Source: Arsenicicoccus cauae (GTDB taxonomy: Bacteria; Actinomycetota; Actinomycetes; Actinomycetales; Dermatophilaceae). From it: a stretch of DNA of 41,357 nt. Position 1 is the first letter of the stretch. Every line of letters starts with the position of its first letter. Positions 22,510 to 30,315 of the stretch are shown piece by piece. Where the stretch lies: positions 1 through 41,357 of the forward strand of contig NZ_WLVL01000042.1 of NCBI RefSeq assembly GCF_009707125.1, written 5' to 3'. The notes under the pieces were generated by a model. That model made no database searches. It saw only the letters and a program-made list of their open reading frames with translations, and was not told where the DNA came from. The position numbers and the translations under genes were made by a program.

Positions 22510-23805
22510 TCACGGTGGGGGTTGTCCCGTGAGGTGGTCGAGGGCGGCGCGCCGGCCGCGCAGGTGCTCGAGCTCGGCCTCGTTGCGGCACAAGGAGATC
22601 GCTGCATCGTATGCCGTCCTCGCCGCCGCCACGCGTCCGGCCCGGGTCAGGAGCTCGGCGCGCACGGCCTCCAGGCGGTGGCTGCTCCGGCGGGGTATGT
22701 GCTGCAGCGCAGCCAGGCCGGACTCATGACCGAACGCCTCGGCCACCGCCACGGCGCGGGCCAGCTCGACGCTCGGGCCGGGCTGCAGGCCCACCAGGAG
22801 GTCGTAGTGCGCGACGACCCGGTCCCACCGCGTGTCCTCGGCGCGGGGCGCCGACGCATGCTCGGCGGCGACCCGCGCCTGCAGGAGGTACGACAGGGCC
22901 TGCGGGGGGAGGTCGGACCGCAGCACGGGCGAGGCGAGCAGGGCCACCCCCTCGGCGATCTCGTCGTGGTGCCAGCGCCGCCGGTCCTGGTCGGCGAGCA
23001 GCACGAGGTGTCCGGCGTCATCCGTGCGGGCATCCCTGCGCGAGTGCTGGAGCAGGACGAGGGCGAGCAGGGCGGTGAGGGTGGGGTCATCGGGCTGCAG
23101 CGCCAGCACCGCACGGACGAGCTGCACCGCCTCGCCGGCCAGGTCCACGCGCAGCGGATCCGGGCCGCTGCCCGGCGCGTACCCCGCGGTGAAGGCCAGG
23201 TAGGCGGTCTGAGCCACCGTGGACAGCCGGCTCGGCAGCTCGTCGGACCCCGGCACGGCGAAGGGGATCCTGGCCGTGACGATCTTCTTCTTGGCGCGGG
23301 TCAGGCGTGCCGCCATCGTGGCCTCGGGCACGAGGAAGAGCCGGGCGATGTCGTGCGTGCTGACCCCCACCACCAGGCGCAGGGCCAAGGCGCTCGCCGC
23401 CTCCGGCGCGAGCGCCGGGTGGGTGCACATGAGGACGAGCCGCAGCCGGTCGTCCTCGACGAGGCCGCCGGGGTCGGCCATGGCGCCACCTGCGCCGGCG
23501 GTTCGCGCGACGTCGGTGGCGAGCAACGGCATACGACGGTTGTGCATGGCCTCGGCCCGCAACCGGTCCAGGACGCGGCGCGCTGCCGCGGTGTGCAGCC
23601 AGGCTGCCGGGTTGTCGGGAGCTCCGTCGGCCGGCCACCGTCTCGCCGCCGCCTCGACCGCGTCGGCGAGGGAGTCCTCGACCAGGTCGAGTCGCCGGAA
23701 GCGCGCGAGGAGCAGGGAGATCAGGCGCCCCCACTCCTCGCGCACCACGTCGGCGAGCAGCGCCGCTGCCGCCTCACCGTCCGGCGGGACGCCGCTCGCC
23801 ACCAC
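22510..23805 (-). CDS. ECF sigma factor, ECF42 type with C-terminal helical extension
   Basis: A 431-residue sigma factor. Region 2 is LVEDSLADAVEAAARRWPAD, with N-P-A-A-W-L-H-T-A-A-A-R-R-V-L-D-R-L-R. Region 4 holds L-V-V-G-V-S-T-H-D-I-A-R-L-F-L-V-P-E-A-T-M-A-A-R-L-T-R-A-K-K-K-I. After residue about 190 comes a long all-helical extension (DUF6596/TPR-like) that marks ECF42 sigmas and replaces an anti-sigma factor. The start GTG 23805 is 1 bp after the stop of the adjacent DGPF gene. Directly upstream, two DGPF proteins are co-transcribed, the diagnostic neighbourhood. It probably autoregulates through the promoter at 24562-24588. Confidence 0.88.
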   Translation of the reverse strand: MVASGVPPDGEAAAALLADVVREEWGRLISLLLARFRRLDLVEDSLADAVEAAARRWPADGAPDNPAAWLHTAAARRVLDRLRAEAMHNRRMPLLATDVARTAGAGGAMADPGGLVEDDRLRLVLMCTHPALAPEAASALALRLVVGVSTHDIARLFLVPEATMAARLTRAKKKIVTARIPFAVPGSDELPSRLSTVAQTAYLAFTAGYAPGSGPDPLRVDLAGEAVQLVRAVLALQPDDPTLTALLALVLLQHSRRDARTDDAGHLVLLADQDRRRWHHDEIAEGVALLASPVLRSDLPPQALSYLLQARVAAEHASAPRAEDTRWDRVVAHYDLLVGLQPGPSVELARAVAVAEAFGHESGLAALQHIPRRSSHRLEAVRAELLTRAGRVAAARTAYDAAISLCRNEAELEHLRGRRAALDHLTGQPPP

Positions 23806-23806
23806 G

Positions 23807-24154
23807 TCAGCCGAGCTCGATGGTCGGACGGATCTCCGTGGCGTAGGACCGCGGCAGCAGAGCGACCGCCGCGATGACCGCGTCGAGGTCAGGCAGCTCG
23901 ACGTCGTAGTAGCCGGCGATCATCTCCGCCGTCTCCGCGAACGGACCATCGGTCACCACGACGTGCTCGCCGTCGTGGCGGACGGTCGTGGCCGTGTCGG
24001 CGTCCGCGAGGGGCGCCGAGCTCACGCGGCGGCCGCGCGCATCGACGGCGGCCTCGAAGGCGGCGTGCGCGTCGGCATACTCCTGCTGCTCCTCCGGCGT
24101 CGCCGACGCCCAGGTCGCCGGGTCATAGGCGATGAGCACGAGATAGCGCGTCAC
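23807..24154 (-). CDS. DGPF (YCII-related) protein 1
   Basis: A 115-residue DGPF-domain protein: V-T-R-Y-L-V-L-I-A-Y-D at the start, the name motif V-T-D-G-P-F-A-E-T-A-E, then G-Y-Y-D-V-E-L-P-D-L-D-A-V-I. DGPF proteins are the usual partners of ECF42 sigma factors; their biochemistry is unsettled, though the fold is that of YCII-type small enzymes. The GTG at 24154 overlaps the previous stop (GTGA), and translation passes straight on to the sigma gene. Confidence 0.86.
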   Translation of the reverse strand: MTRYLVLIAYDPATWASATPEEQQEYADAHAAFEAAVDARGRRVSSAPLADADTATTVRHDGEHVVVTDGPFAETAEMIAGYYDVELPDLDAVIAAVALLPRSYATEIRPTIELG

Positions 24155-24513
24155 GACGGGCGATCCGTGGGATCGACGTTCGGGCGGACCTCGATCCCGT
24201 CCCCGGTCGCGGCGATGATCTGGCAGCACTCGAGGAGCCCGTCGAGGTCGTCCGTGGCGATCTGGTAGTAACCGCCGACCTGCTCGGCCGTCTCGGCGAA
24301 CGGCCCCTCGGTGACCGGGCCACCACCGGCCGGGATCGAGCGGGCCTCGGACAGGCGGGTCAGCTCGCCGCCGCCGAGGATGCGGTGGCCGCCCGCGGCC
24401 AGGGCCTCGTTGAACCTCGCGTACTGCGCGTAACCGTCCTTGCGTTGCTGCAGGCTCATCGAGGTCCACCACCGGTCGGGGTCTCCCTTGATGAGCACGG
24501 TGTAGTCAGCCAT
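24151..24513 (-). CDS. DGPF (YCII-related) protein 2
   Basis: A 120-residue DGPF protein, first gene of the operon: M-A-D-Y-T-V-L-I-K-G-D-P-D-R-W-W, T-E-G-P-F-A-E-T-A-E-Q-V-G-G-Y-Y (DGPF variant with Glu for Asp), ending E-V-R-P-N-V-D-P-T-D-R-P-S. It resembles its downstream partner in layout, so the pair probably arose by duplication and may act as a heterodimer (inference). ATG 24513 lies about 50 bp past the predicted ECF42-like -10. Confidence 0.86.
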   Translation of the reverse strand: MADYTVLIKGDPDRWWTSMSLQQRKDGYAQYARFNEALAAGGHRILGGGELTRLSEARSIPAGGGPVTEGPFAETAEQVGGYYQIATDDLDGLLECCQIIAATGDGIEVRPNVDPTDRPS

Positions 24514-24561
24514 GGAACGTCCTCTCGGGTTGCGGGCCGCACGGCGCGACCTCACCACTGT

Positions 24562-24588
24562 GACGGCCGGGCGTGCCAGAGATCGACA
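24562..24588 (-). promoter_or_regulatory. ECF42-type promoter of the DGPF-sigma operon
   Basis: On the minus strand TGTCGA (24588-24583) is separated by 17 bp from CGTC (24565-24562). As I recall it, the published ECF42 target motif is TGTCGA at -35 and CG(A/T)C at -10, so both boxes match. The first DGPF start codon is 49 bp downstream. The sigma factor encoded by the third gene should recognise this site and autoregulate the operon. The motif is recalled, not searched. Confidence 0.6.
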
Positions 24589-25690
24589 GCCGTCCGGGGG
24601 GAAATCTCGCCGAGTGTCCCGTGTGAGACCCCCGCCGCTGCGGGTACGTGCACGGTCAAGCCCACCATGCCCCAGGTCGCTTCGACCTCGACATGCTCCT
24701 CGGGCGCGAACAGCGTCACGAGGCGCGCGCGTTGCCGGTCGGTGAGCAACGACTCTCCGGTCAGCAGGGTCCGCCGAGCCCGATAGAGCGGGTCGTTCTT
24801 GAGGCCGCGGTGACCGTGGAGTTCTTGCTGCACCCGGCGCCGGCACACGTCGACGGCCTCGCCGATCAATCGGACGACGTGGAAGGGGTCCATCACCGCG
24901 GTCGCGGTGGGCAGCTCCTCGGCGGCGGCGGTCTTGAAGCCGCTGAACCCGTCCATCGCCACCACCTCCACCTTCTCCCGCCACGCTGCTGGGCGGTGCG
25001 CGAGCCAGGTCTTGAACGCGGCCTTGGAGCGGCCTTCGACCATGTCCAACAGGCGTGCCGGGCCCGTGCCGTCGCGGATCGGGGTGAGATCGATGATCAC
25101 GGTGACGTACTTGTCGCCACGCCGGGTGTGCCGCCACACGTGCTCGTCCACGCCGATCACGGCCGCGCCCTCGAACCGGGCCGGGTCGGCGATCAGGACC
25201 CGGCGCCCCTCGGCCAGGACGGCCTTGTTGGCGATGTTCCACGCGACGCCAAGAGCCTCGGCGCCCGGGCGACGGTCAGGTGCTGGACGACCAGGCCGGT
25301 CAGTGCCCAAGACAGACCGGACCGGGAGATCTTCGCCCGAGGGTCCGCCGCCTTGCTCGTGTCCTGGCGCCACACGTGCCCGCAGCCGCCGCACCGGTAG
25401 CAGCGCACCGTCACCAACAGCGTGGTGGGTCGCCACCCGAACGGCTCGTGCGCCAGCTCCCGGGTCACGCTGTCACGGGCAATGCCCTCGCAACCGCAGC
25501 GTCGGCACCAGCGGTCATCTTCGACAACCCGGCACGCCAGCACCGCCCGGTCGGGCGCGAGGCGTTGCTCAGTCACCACCAGCCCGAGCTCATCGAGGCG
25601 CGCGAACGTCGTCAGGTCGGGGCAATCGAAGGTAGCGTCAGCCATGTCGAGGTCCTCCGGATGGGCAGCGTGAGAACTTCCATCCTCAGG
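24589..25690 (-). pseudogene. ISL3-family transposase, frameshifted and 3'-truncated
   Basis: Transposase reading starts at ATG 25645 (MADATFDCPDLTTFARLDEL), with two zinc-finger Cys pairs (C-R-R-C-G-C and C-Y-R-C-G-G-C-G). Near 25262 the frame shifts by one base at GCCCGGGCGCC, then continues to about 24690: E-A-L-G-V-A-W, G-V-D-E-H-V-W-R-H, V-V-A-M-D-G-F-S-G-F, and V-M-D-P-F-H-V-V-R-L. These D and D-x-x-H-V-V-R motifs are those of ISL3-family DDE transposases. The last catalytic Glu region stops at E-A-T-W-G, and the remaining frame to 24552 is unrelated. The truncated end abuts the ECF42 promoter. Both changes make it inactive. The outer limits are approximate, as no terminal repeat was identified. 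Confidence 0.7.
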
Positions 25691-26071
25691 GGACCTCGAC
25701 CCCTACCCGGCCACCGACTCGCCGACCTGACGTACACCCTCATTTGTGATGAGCCCGTTATGGACGGCCGACGACCCCGCGAGAGCAGGCCTTGGGATCT
25801 CGCGAGCCCCGCAACTCGCAGTCATGCCTATGAGCGCGCGCCGCACGTCTGCGCGCTCCGGACCGTGGGCAAGCCGCTTTGGCCCTCGATGCTTCTTGTG
25901 GATTGCAGGCTTGTTGGCGATGACAGTCTGATTCGGGACCACTGTGACGGTCTGATTCGGACCCACCCGGTCGTCGGCGTGGCGTCGTGACGGCTTGATC
26001 TGGACCCACTTCCGTGGCGTCGAGAGTTCCCGCATCCAGCGGGGCTCGCGGCACCGGAAGTGGGTTTCGGG
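25691..26071. other. IS junk region, no gene; left part of IS21 control region
   Basis: No supported gene lies in this 381-bp stretch. The right half holds direct repeats belonging to the IS21-family element. In 25691-25915 a long minus-strand frame exists, but its product has no recognisable motif and continues into the transposase antisense, so it is not a gene. This is probably the boundary where the ISL3 remnant and IS21 meet. Confidence 0.4.
25921..26009 (+). repeat. Three imperfect 22-bp direct repeats at the IS21 left end
   Basis: Units at 25921-25942, 25945-25966 and 25988-26009 share the core TGAC(A/G)G(T/C)(C/T)TGAT(T/C)(C/T)GG ending in (A/C)CCAC. Spacing is 24 bp then 43 bp. IS21-family elements carry multiple repeats of this kind near each end that bind the IstA transposase. 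I could not find the inverted counterparts at the right end beyond a partial TGACGGTCT at 28612-28620. Confidence 0.6.
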
Positions 26072-27787
26072 ATGAGGGTGCGTGTGGAAGTGTTCGCTGC
26101 GATCCGCCGGGACGCCAGGGTCGAGGGCATGTCGATCCGCGCGCTCGCGCGCAAGCACCAGGTCGGCCGGGCAACGGTCCGCCAAGCCCTTGCCTGCGCG
26201 GAGCCACCAGCTCGGAAGACCCCGGTACGCGCTTCGCCGCGGCTGGACCCGTTCAAGGCCGCGATCGACGACATGCTCCGCGCCGACCTGGACGCGCCAC
26301 GCAAACAGCGGCACACCGCCCGCCGCATCCACGTCCGCCTGATCGAGGAACACGCCGCGACCGATGTCTCGTATTCGACGGTTCGGGACTACGTCCGCAT
26401 CCGCCGCGCACAGATCGACCTCGAAGCCGGACGACGGGTCGAGGTCATGGTCCCCCAGGAGCACGCACCGGGTGCGGAAGCCGAGGTCGACTTCGGCGAG
26501 CTCTTCGTCATCCTCGCTGGGGTGAAGACGAAGGTCTTCCTGTTCACCTTCCGCCTCTCCTACTCGGGCAAGGCGGTGCACCGGATCTACGCCACCCAGG
26601 GCCAGGAGGCGTTCCTGGAAGGCCACATCGCCGCCTTCCAGGAGATTGGCGGCATCCCCACCCGACACATCCGCTACGACAACCTCACGAGCGCTGTCAC
26701 CCGGGTGGTGAACGCGCATGGTCGGGAGCGGGTAGAGAACGACCGTTGGGTGCTGTTCCGCTCCCACTTCGGGTTCGACCCCTTCTACTGCCAGCCCGGC
26801 ATCGCCGGTGCACACGAGAAGGGCGGCGTCGAAGGCGACGTCGGCCGGTTCCGTCGCCAACACCTCGTGCCGATGCCAGTCGTCGACTCCCTCGATGAGC
26901 TGAACGAGAAGGTCCGCGCCTGGGACACCTCCGACGACAAGCGCCGGATCTCCTCCCGGATCCGGACCGTCGGCGAAGACTTCGCCACCGAACAAACACA
27001 TCTCGCGCCGCTCCCGGTGGAGGGGTTCGATCCCGGTTTGATGCTGCACCCGATGGTCGACCGCTCCGCCATGATCACCGTTCGGATGGCCCGCTACTCC
27101 GTCCCGGCCCGGTTCATCCACCGCCGCGTCCGCGTCTCCCTGCGCGCCAGCGAAGTGGTCGTCTTCGACGGCCGCACCCAGATCGCCCGCCACCCCCGTG
27201 TCGTGACCCGCGGCGGACAGTCGGTGAGCCTCGACCACTACCTCGAGGTGCTCAAGGGCAAGCCTGGAGCACTGCCCGGATCCACCGTCCTCGCGCAAGC
27301 CCGCGAATCTGGGGTATTCACCCCGGCCCATGAGGCGTTCTGGGCCAACGCCCGCAGGAGGCTCGGGGACGCCGCTGGCACCCGCGAACTCATCGACGTG
27401 CTCCTGCTGCACCGCTCCATGACCGCCGACGAAGTCGAAGCAGGTCTCCTCGCAGCGGTCAGCGTCGGCGCGGTCTCTGCGGACGTGGTCGCGGTCGAAG
27501 CCCGCCTGCAGGCGGTCCGCGATGCCGCGGCTGGGTCCGGGTCGGAGCGTCACCTCGTTGCTCAGGCGAGTGGTGTCGAGCAACGCGATGCCGACCAGCG
27601 CGTCGACAAGAGGCGGAAAGTCGTCTCCCTCACCGAACGGCTGCTCCTCGACCCCGAAGCCGTCATCGCCGGCCTGCCGCCGGACAACCGGCCACTGCCG
27701 TCGATGGAGAAGTACCAGCAACTCCTCGGCCGCCGCACCGGCACCGACAACCAGCCCAGTCCCAATGAGAGCGGAGCACCCCGATGA
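26072..27787 (+). CDS. istA: IS21-family transposase IstA
   Basis: A 571-residue protein from ATG 26072 (a GTG 12 bp upstream is in frame). The N-terminal helix-turn-helix reads GMSIRALARKHQVGRATVRQ. The DDE catalytic domain follows: E-A-E-V-D-F-G-E-L with the first Asp, then R-Y-D-N-L-T-S with the second, and G-A-H-E-K-G-G-V-E with the Glu. The rest is the usual C-terminal region with a Y-S-V-P segment. IstA cuts and joins DNA together with its ATPase IstB; the istB start overlaps its stop (ATGA). No disabling change was seen. Confidence 0.9.
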   Translation: MRVRVEVFAAIRRDARVEGMSIRALARKHQVGRATVRQALACAEPPARKTPVRASPRLDPFKAAIDDMLRADLDAPRKQRHTARRIHVRLIEEHAATDVSYSTVRDYVRIRRAQIDLEAGRRVEVMVPQEHAPGAEAEVDFGELFVILAGVKTKVFLFTFRLSYSGKAVHRIYATQGQEAFLEGHIAAFQEIGGIPTRHIRYDNLTSAVTRVVNAHGRERVENDRWVLFRSHFGFDPFYCQPGIAGAHEKGGVEGDVGRFRRQHLVPMPVVDSLDELNEKVRAWDTSDDKRRISSRIRTVGEDFATEQTHLAPLPVEGFDPGLMLHPMVDRSAMITVRMARYSVPARFIHRRVRVSLRASEVVVFDGRTQIARHPRVVTRGGQSVSLDHYLEVLKGKPGALPGSTVLAQARESGVFTPAHEAFWANARRRLGDAAGTRELIDVLLLHRSMTADEVEAGLLAAVSVGAVSADVVAVEARLQAVRDAAAGSGSERHLVAQASGVEQRDADQRVDKRRKVVSLTERLLLDPEAVIAGLPPDNRPLPSMEKYQQLLGRRTGTDNQPSPNESGAPR

Positions 27788-28581
27788 GCACAGCCACGAA
27801 CGTGACCACCACCCTGCGCCGCCGACGCGGCCTAACCGAAGAAGCCGCCGCCACCGCGGTCGACCAAGCCTGCCGCCGGCTGAGGTTGCCGACCATGCGG
27901 GCCCTGCTCGGCGACGCGGTCGCCGCTGCGAACAAGGACCAGCTGACCTACACAGGGTTCCTCGCCGAGCTGTTGCTGGCCGAGTGCGACGACCGCGACC
28001 GACGCTCCACGATCCGTCGGGTCAACGGGGCCGGGTTCCCGCGACAGAAGTACATCGCGGACTTCGACTTCGACGCCAATCCGAACATCAACCCCGCCAC
28101 CATCCACACCCTTGCCACTGGCGAATGGGTCAGGAAGGGCCAGCCGCTCTGTCTGATCGGGGACTCCGGGACTGGCAAATCCCACCTGCTCATCGGGCTG
28201 GGTACTGCCGCCGCGGAGAAGGGATTCCGGGTCAAGTACACCCTCGCCACCCGGTTGGTGAACGAGCTCGTCGAAGCAGCCGACGAGAAGCAGCTCGCAC
28301 GCACGATCGCCCGCTACGGGCGCGTCGACCTGCTTTGCATCGACGAACTCGGGTACATGGAACTCGACCGCCGCGGCGCCGAACTCCTCTTCCAAGTGCT
28401 TACCGAACGTGAAGAGAAGAACTCCGTCGCTATCGCGAGCAATGAGGGCTTCGCCGGCTGGACCAAGACCTTCACCGACCCCCGACTCTGCGCCGCCATC
28501 GTCGACCGACTCACCTTCGGCGGCAACATCATCGAAACCGGCACCGACTCCTACCGTCTGGCCAGTCGTGCTTCGTCTTGA
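27784..28581 (+). CDS. istB: IS21-family ATPase helper IstB
   Basis: A 265-residue AAA+ ATPase. Walker A is G-D-S-G-T-G-K-S-H (about residue 126), Walker B is V-D-L-L-C-I-D-E-L-G-Y, and sensor/arginine regions follow (V-A-I-A-S-N-E-G-F and D-R-L). IstB binds DNA, selects target sites and activates IstA in IS21 transposition. ATG 27784 overlaps the istA stop. Both genes are intact, so this element may still be mobile. Confidence 0.9.
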   Translation: MSTATNVTTTLRRRRGLTEEAAATAVDQACRRLRLPTMRALLGDAVAAANKDQLTYTGFLAELLLAECDDRDRRSTIRRVNGAGFPRQKYIADFDFDANPNINPATIHTLATGEWVRKGQPLCLIGDSGTGKSHLLIGLGTAAAEKGFRVKYTLATRLVNELVEAADEKQLARTIARYGRVDLLCIDELGYMELDRRGAELLFQVLTEREEKNSVAIASNEGFAGWTKTFTDPRLCAAIVDRLTFGGNIIETGTDSYRLASRASS

Positions 28582-28603
28582 GCACCGGGATGGTCAGGGG
28601 TGT

Positions 28604-29470
28604 TCATTTGACGGTCTCATCCCTGCGCGGTGCGCGCATTCGCCTTCGCTGCAGGATGCCGAGCGCCAGCGCCAGCACGACGGCCGCAGCGGCGAGTAGG
28701 GTGAGGAGTGAGGTCTGTTCCTGAACCCAGCTTGACACGGTTGCGGAAAGTCCCGTCAGCCCGCCGGTCCGGCCGGCCGCCACGGGAGCGTCGCTGGTCG
28801 CGGCCGGAAACCAGTACCAGGCCAGATAGGCGCCGGTGAGCAGCAGGACAAGGGCGGTGATCCGTGGACCGAAGCGGGCCAGTCGCGCCACGTGGCGGGT
28901 GAGTTCCGTGCCGGCTGCGGCGGTGGCCAGCGCGAGAAGCAACAGGACGGCTGCCGAGCCGGCGGCATATACCGCGAACACCAGCAGAAGCCCGGCGTAA
29001 CTGGCGGTGGCCTGGGCCTGGGCGATGACCGCGAGGATCACCCCGAAGGTGCATGACAGAGAGGCCAACGCGTAGCCGACGCCGAAGACGACCATTCGGG
29101 CGGTGGGCGGGAGCCCCGCGGTTGACCGGCCGGGGATCTGGGGCAACTTCAGGGAGATCGAGCGGCCGACCAGCATCCAAAGGCCGAGCAGCATGAGCAC
29201 GATGCCGACGGCGAGGCCGAGCCGGGGCGCGGCCTGGATCAGCCCACGGGCACCGGCGCTCACCAGTAGGCCGGCAGCTGCGAGGGTGCCGGCAAACCCG
29301 ACCGTTAGCGCGAGGCCGGAGCGCAGGGCGCGCAGCAACCGCACCGGAGTCGGGGAGGCGTCGCCCTCGCCGAGGGTCTGGGTGAGCCAGGCCGGCAGCA
29401 GCGCGAAACCGCAGGGGTTGACCGGGGCGACCATGCCGGCGGCGAAGGCGAGCGTGAGCAGTCCGCCCAT
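28604..29470 (-). CDS. CcdA/DsbD-type thiol-disulfide membrane protein (mer operon)
   Basis: A 288-residue multi-pass membrane protein. The first segment carries M-V-A-P-V-N-P-C-G-F-A-L-L-P-A-W, and a later one S-L-S-C-T-F-G-V-I-L-A. These paired membrane cysteines are the hallmark of CcdA/DsbD proteins, which pass electrons across the membrane. About seven hydrophobic segments are seen, plus a basic tail. ATG 29470 is 3 bp after the stop of the lipoprotein gene. Last member of the mer operon; with the adjacent thioredoxin-like lipoprotein it probably handles extracytoplasmic thiol chemistry. An IS21 end abuts its 3' end, so the last residues may not be original. Confidence 0.82.
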   Translation of the reverse strand: MGGLLTLAFAAGMVAPVNPCGFALLPAWLTQTLGEGDASPTPVRLLRALRSGLALTVGFAGTLAAAGLLVSAGARGLIQAAPRLGLAVGIVLMLLGLWMLVGRSISLKLPQIPGRSTAGLPPTARMVVFGVGYALASLSCTFGVILAVIAQAQATASYAGLLLVFAVYAAGSAAVLLLLALATAAAGTELTRHVARLARFGPRITALVLLLTGAYLAWYWFPAATSDAPVAAGRTGGLTGLSATVSSWVQEQTSLLTLLAAAAVVLALALGILQRRRMRAPRRDETVK

Positions 29471-29473
29471 GGG

Positions 29474-29998
29474 TCAGGCTCCGGCCTTCTGCAGTTCGGC
29501 GGTGATCGTCTTCGCGTCGGGGTCGGTGGCGCGGAAGGTCACCGTGCCGTCGGCGTCGACGACGATGAGGGTGGACAGCGCCGATACGCCGAATCGCCGG
29601 GACAGCGTTGCGCCCTGATCGATCGCGGCCGGGACGTGCTCGGCATCGACGTACTCCATAAAGTCGCCGATCGTCTCCTTCGACTCGCCGGGGTCCATGT
29701 CGACAGCGAGGAAGTTCGCCTCGGATCCGGCCTCGTCGGCGCTGGTGGCGGCCACGCCGAGGGACCGGACGCCGTTCACGCACTCGCCGCAGCCGACGGA
29801 GAAGAAGAACACCGCGGTCGGCTTGCCGGGGGAGGGCAGGTTGATCTGCTGACCGTTGATGCTGGTCACCGTGGTGGGCGTGCCTACCGCGGCCGACGGG
29901 TCAGTGTCGGTGCTGCCGCAGGCGGTCAGGGTCAACAGGCCGGCAAGCAGGCCGCCTGCGATCAGGAGCGGGGTACGGCGGGTGCGGGAGGTCGTCAT
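29474..29998 (-). CDS. Thioredoxin-like lipoprotein (mer operon)
   Basis: A 174-residue lipoprotein. The signal peptide ends in L-T-L-T-A-C-G, a lipobox with Cys at about residue 27. The mature part is a thioredoxin-fold domain: P-T-A-V-F-F-F-S-V-G-C-G-E-C-V-N-G-V, with a CxxC pair (C-G-E-C) in place of the usual W-C-G-P-C. Further on come F-L-A-V-D-M-D-P-G and F-G-V-S-A-L-S-T-L-I-V-V-D-A-D-G. Anchored outside the membrane, it probably receives electrons from the CcdA-type protein. ATG 29998 overlaps the stop of the upstream small membrane gene (ATGA). Confidence 0.83.
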   Translation of the reverse strand: MTTSRTRRTPLLIAGGLLAGLLTLTACGSTDTDPSAAVGTPTTVTSINGQQINLPSPGKPTAVFFFSVGCGECVNGVRSLGVAATSADEAGSEANFLAVDMDPGESKETIGDFMEYVDAEHVPAAIDQGATLSRRFGVSALSTLIVVDADGTVTFRATDPDAKTITAELQKAGA

Positions 29999-30290
29999 CG
30001 GTTCTGCTCGTCCTTCGGGTCGTGTTCGGTGGTGCGCATGGGCGTGCAGCAGTCGTGGCCGGCGTTGTCGCCGCCGTTGGGGCGCCTGGTGGCCGCGACC
30101 CCGCCAAACGCCAGAAGCGCGACGCCGGCGCCGATCACCCACGGGTTGCGGAGGAATGCGCCTACACCGGCAAGGGCTCCGCCGGCGACAAGCAGGGGTA
30201 GCAGGGCGCAGCAGGCGACCATGAGGAACGCGGCTCCCGCTCCCAGAGCAGGCCGGCCCGTCCCGGCTGGTCGTCGTGGTGGGGGGTCAT
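29995..30290 (-). pseudogene. Small membrane protein of the mer operon, frameshifted
   Basis: ATG 30290 opens MTPHHDDQPGRAGL, but that frame does not continue as a membrane protein. From about 30250 the neighbouring frame gives A-L-G-A-G-A-A-F-L-M-V-A-C-C-A-L-L-P-L-L-V-A-G-G and two hydrophobic segments, ending near N-A-G-H-D-C-C-T-P-M-R-T. One added base near the CTGCTCTGG at about 30247 would join them into about 98 residues. The in-membrane C-C pair and a later C-C pair resemble small mercury-uptake proteins, but I cannot name it MerT or MerC. Translation could also begin at ATG 30222, leaving a shorter product of 75 residues. Confidence 0.5.
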
Positions 30291-30315
30291 TGCTGTTCTG
30301 ATTCCCTTCGGTGGA

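Larger units (their letters stand above)
25921..28620 (+). mobile_element. IS21-family insertion sequence
   Basis: A plus-strand istA-istB pair is preceded by direct repeats, giving an element of about 2.7 kb, within the normal 2-2.5 kb range once uncertain ends are allowed for. Both frames look intact. The right boundary lies near the stop of the ccdA-like gene (28604), which it may have trimmed. The exact termini and target duplication were not resolved. Confidence 0.65.

Noticed and set aside
24648-25400. Plus-strand frame opposite the decayed ISL3 transposase
   Set aside because: The minus strand gives clear zinc-finger and DDE motifs in two frames; the plus-strand product is shadow.
25703-27721. 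Minus-strand frame of 672 codons opposite istA
   Set aside because: It is antisense to an intact IstA with DDE motifs, and no protein family is recognisable.
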